A DNA stretch of 15,904 bases from Strigomonas culicis. Lineage: Eukaryota; Euglenozoa; Kinetoplastea; Trypanosomatida; Trypanosomatidae. Positions 15,879 through 15,904 of the stretch are shown here, piece by piece. A program made the translations under genes and the position numbers. The notes under the pieces were generated by a model, which saw only the letters and a list, made by a program, of their open reading frames with translations, did no database searches and had not been told where the DNA came from. Numbering within the stretch: the stretch's first letter is position 1; each line of letters opens with the position of its first letter. The stretch is taken from NCBI GenBank assembly GCA_000482145.1, contig AUXH01000451.1, positions 1-15,904 on the forward strand, in the 5' to 3' direction.

Positions 15879-15904
15879 NTNTNTTTTATAGTATATATAT
15901 GTGT
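15829..15904. repeat. Long (TA)n microsatellite with undetermined bases
   Basis: An AT dinucleotide array starts within about ten bases of the ligase stop and runs to the window end, including an uninterrupted stretch of about 46 bases (15833-15878). The bases at 15879, 15881 and 15883 are reported as n, and a T-rich break follows before the array resumes. The array length is therefore uncertain and may mark an assembly limit. The ligase 3' UTR begins here. Confidence 0.9.

Noticed and set aside
1..15904. CRISPR arrays, transposons, tRNA/rRNA genes, bacterial-type operators or phage genes
   Set aside because: I saw no repeat-spacer pattern, no transposase or reverse transcriptase motif, and no cloverleaf-like or rRNA-like segment; the layout is that of an ordinary kinetoplastid directional gene cluster.

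Overview
The window looks like part of a kinetoplastid (trypanosomatid) nuclear chromosome, most likely from a Trypanosoma-type species. Six protein genes all lie on the + strand. None needs a cis-intron. The coding regions are GC-rich, and they are separated by AT- and T-rich spacers of about 0.5-1 kb that carry repeated polypyrimidine tracts followed by AG, the expected signals for spliced-leader trans-splicing coupled to polyadenylation. There are no bacterial-type promoters, operons or ribosome sites. I cannot fix the species; Leishmania is less likely because the spacers are so T-rich.

Layout, left to right: 1-537 spacer; 538-2121 a PAS-domain phosphoglycerate kinase ending in a PTS1-like Pro-Lys-Leu; 2865-5762 CSE1/CAS (exportin-2), the importin-alpha recycling factor; 6241-6927 a 228-residue protein of unknown function; 7433-9283 a 616-residue protein with an unusual plan: PDZ-like N-terminus, a segment resembling the AAA6 (D6) module of dynein heavy chain, and a C-terminal WD40 propeller; 10229-12637 MKT1, a post-transcriptional regulator with a decayed XPG/FEN1-like nuclease fold; 13638-15824 ATP-dependent DNA ligase I; then a long (TA)n run with three undetermined bases up to the window edge.

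The genes do not form one pathway. They belong to one directional cluster, presumably transcribed as a polycistron: energy metabolism or pH sensing (PAS-PGK), nuclear transport (CSE1), mRNA fate (MKT1) and DNA replication/repair (ligase I). From memory, MKT1 is also followed by a DNA ligase I gene in T. brucei, which would make this a conserved syntenic block. The items that most deserve a second look are the dynein-AAA6-like/WD40 protein, the PAS-PGK with a possible glycosomal signal, and two genes (7433 and 10229) whose strongest polypyrimidine tract has no AG before the start codon. For five of the six genes the in-frame open reading runs upstream of the first ATG through TTG or GTG; I used the first ATG in each, as eukaryotic initiation requires.
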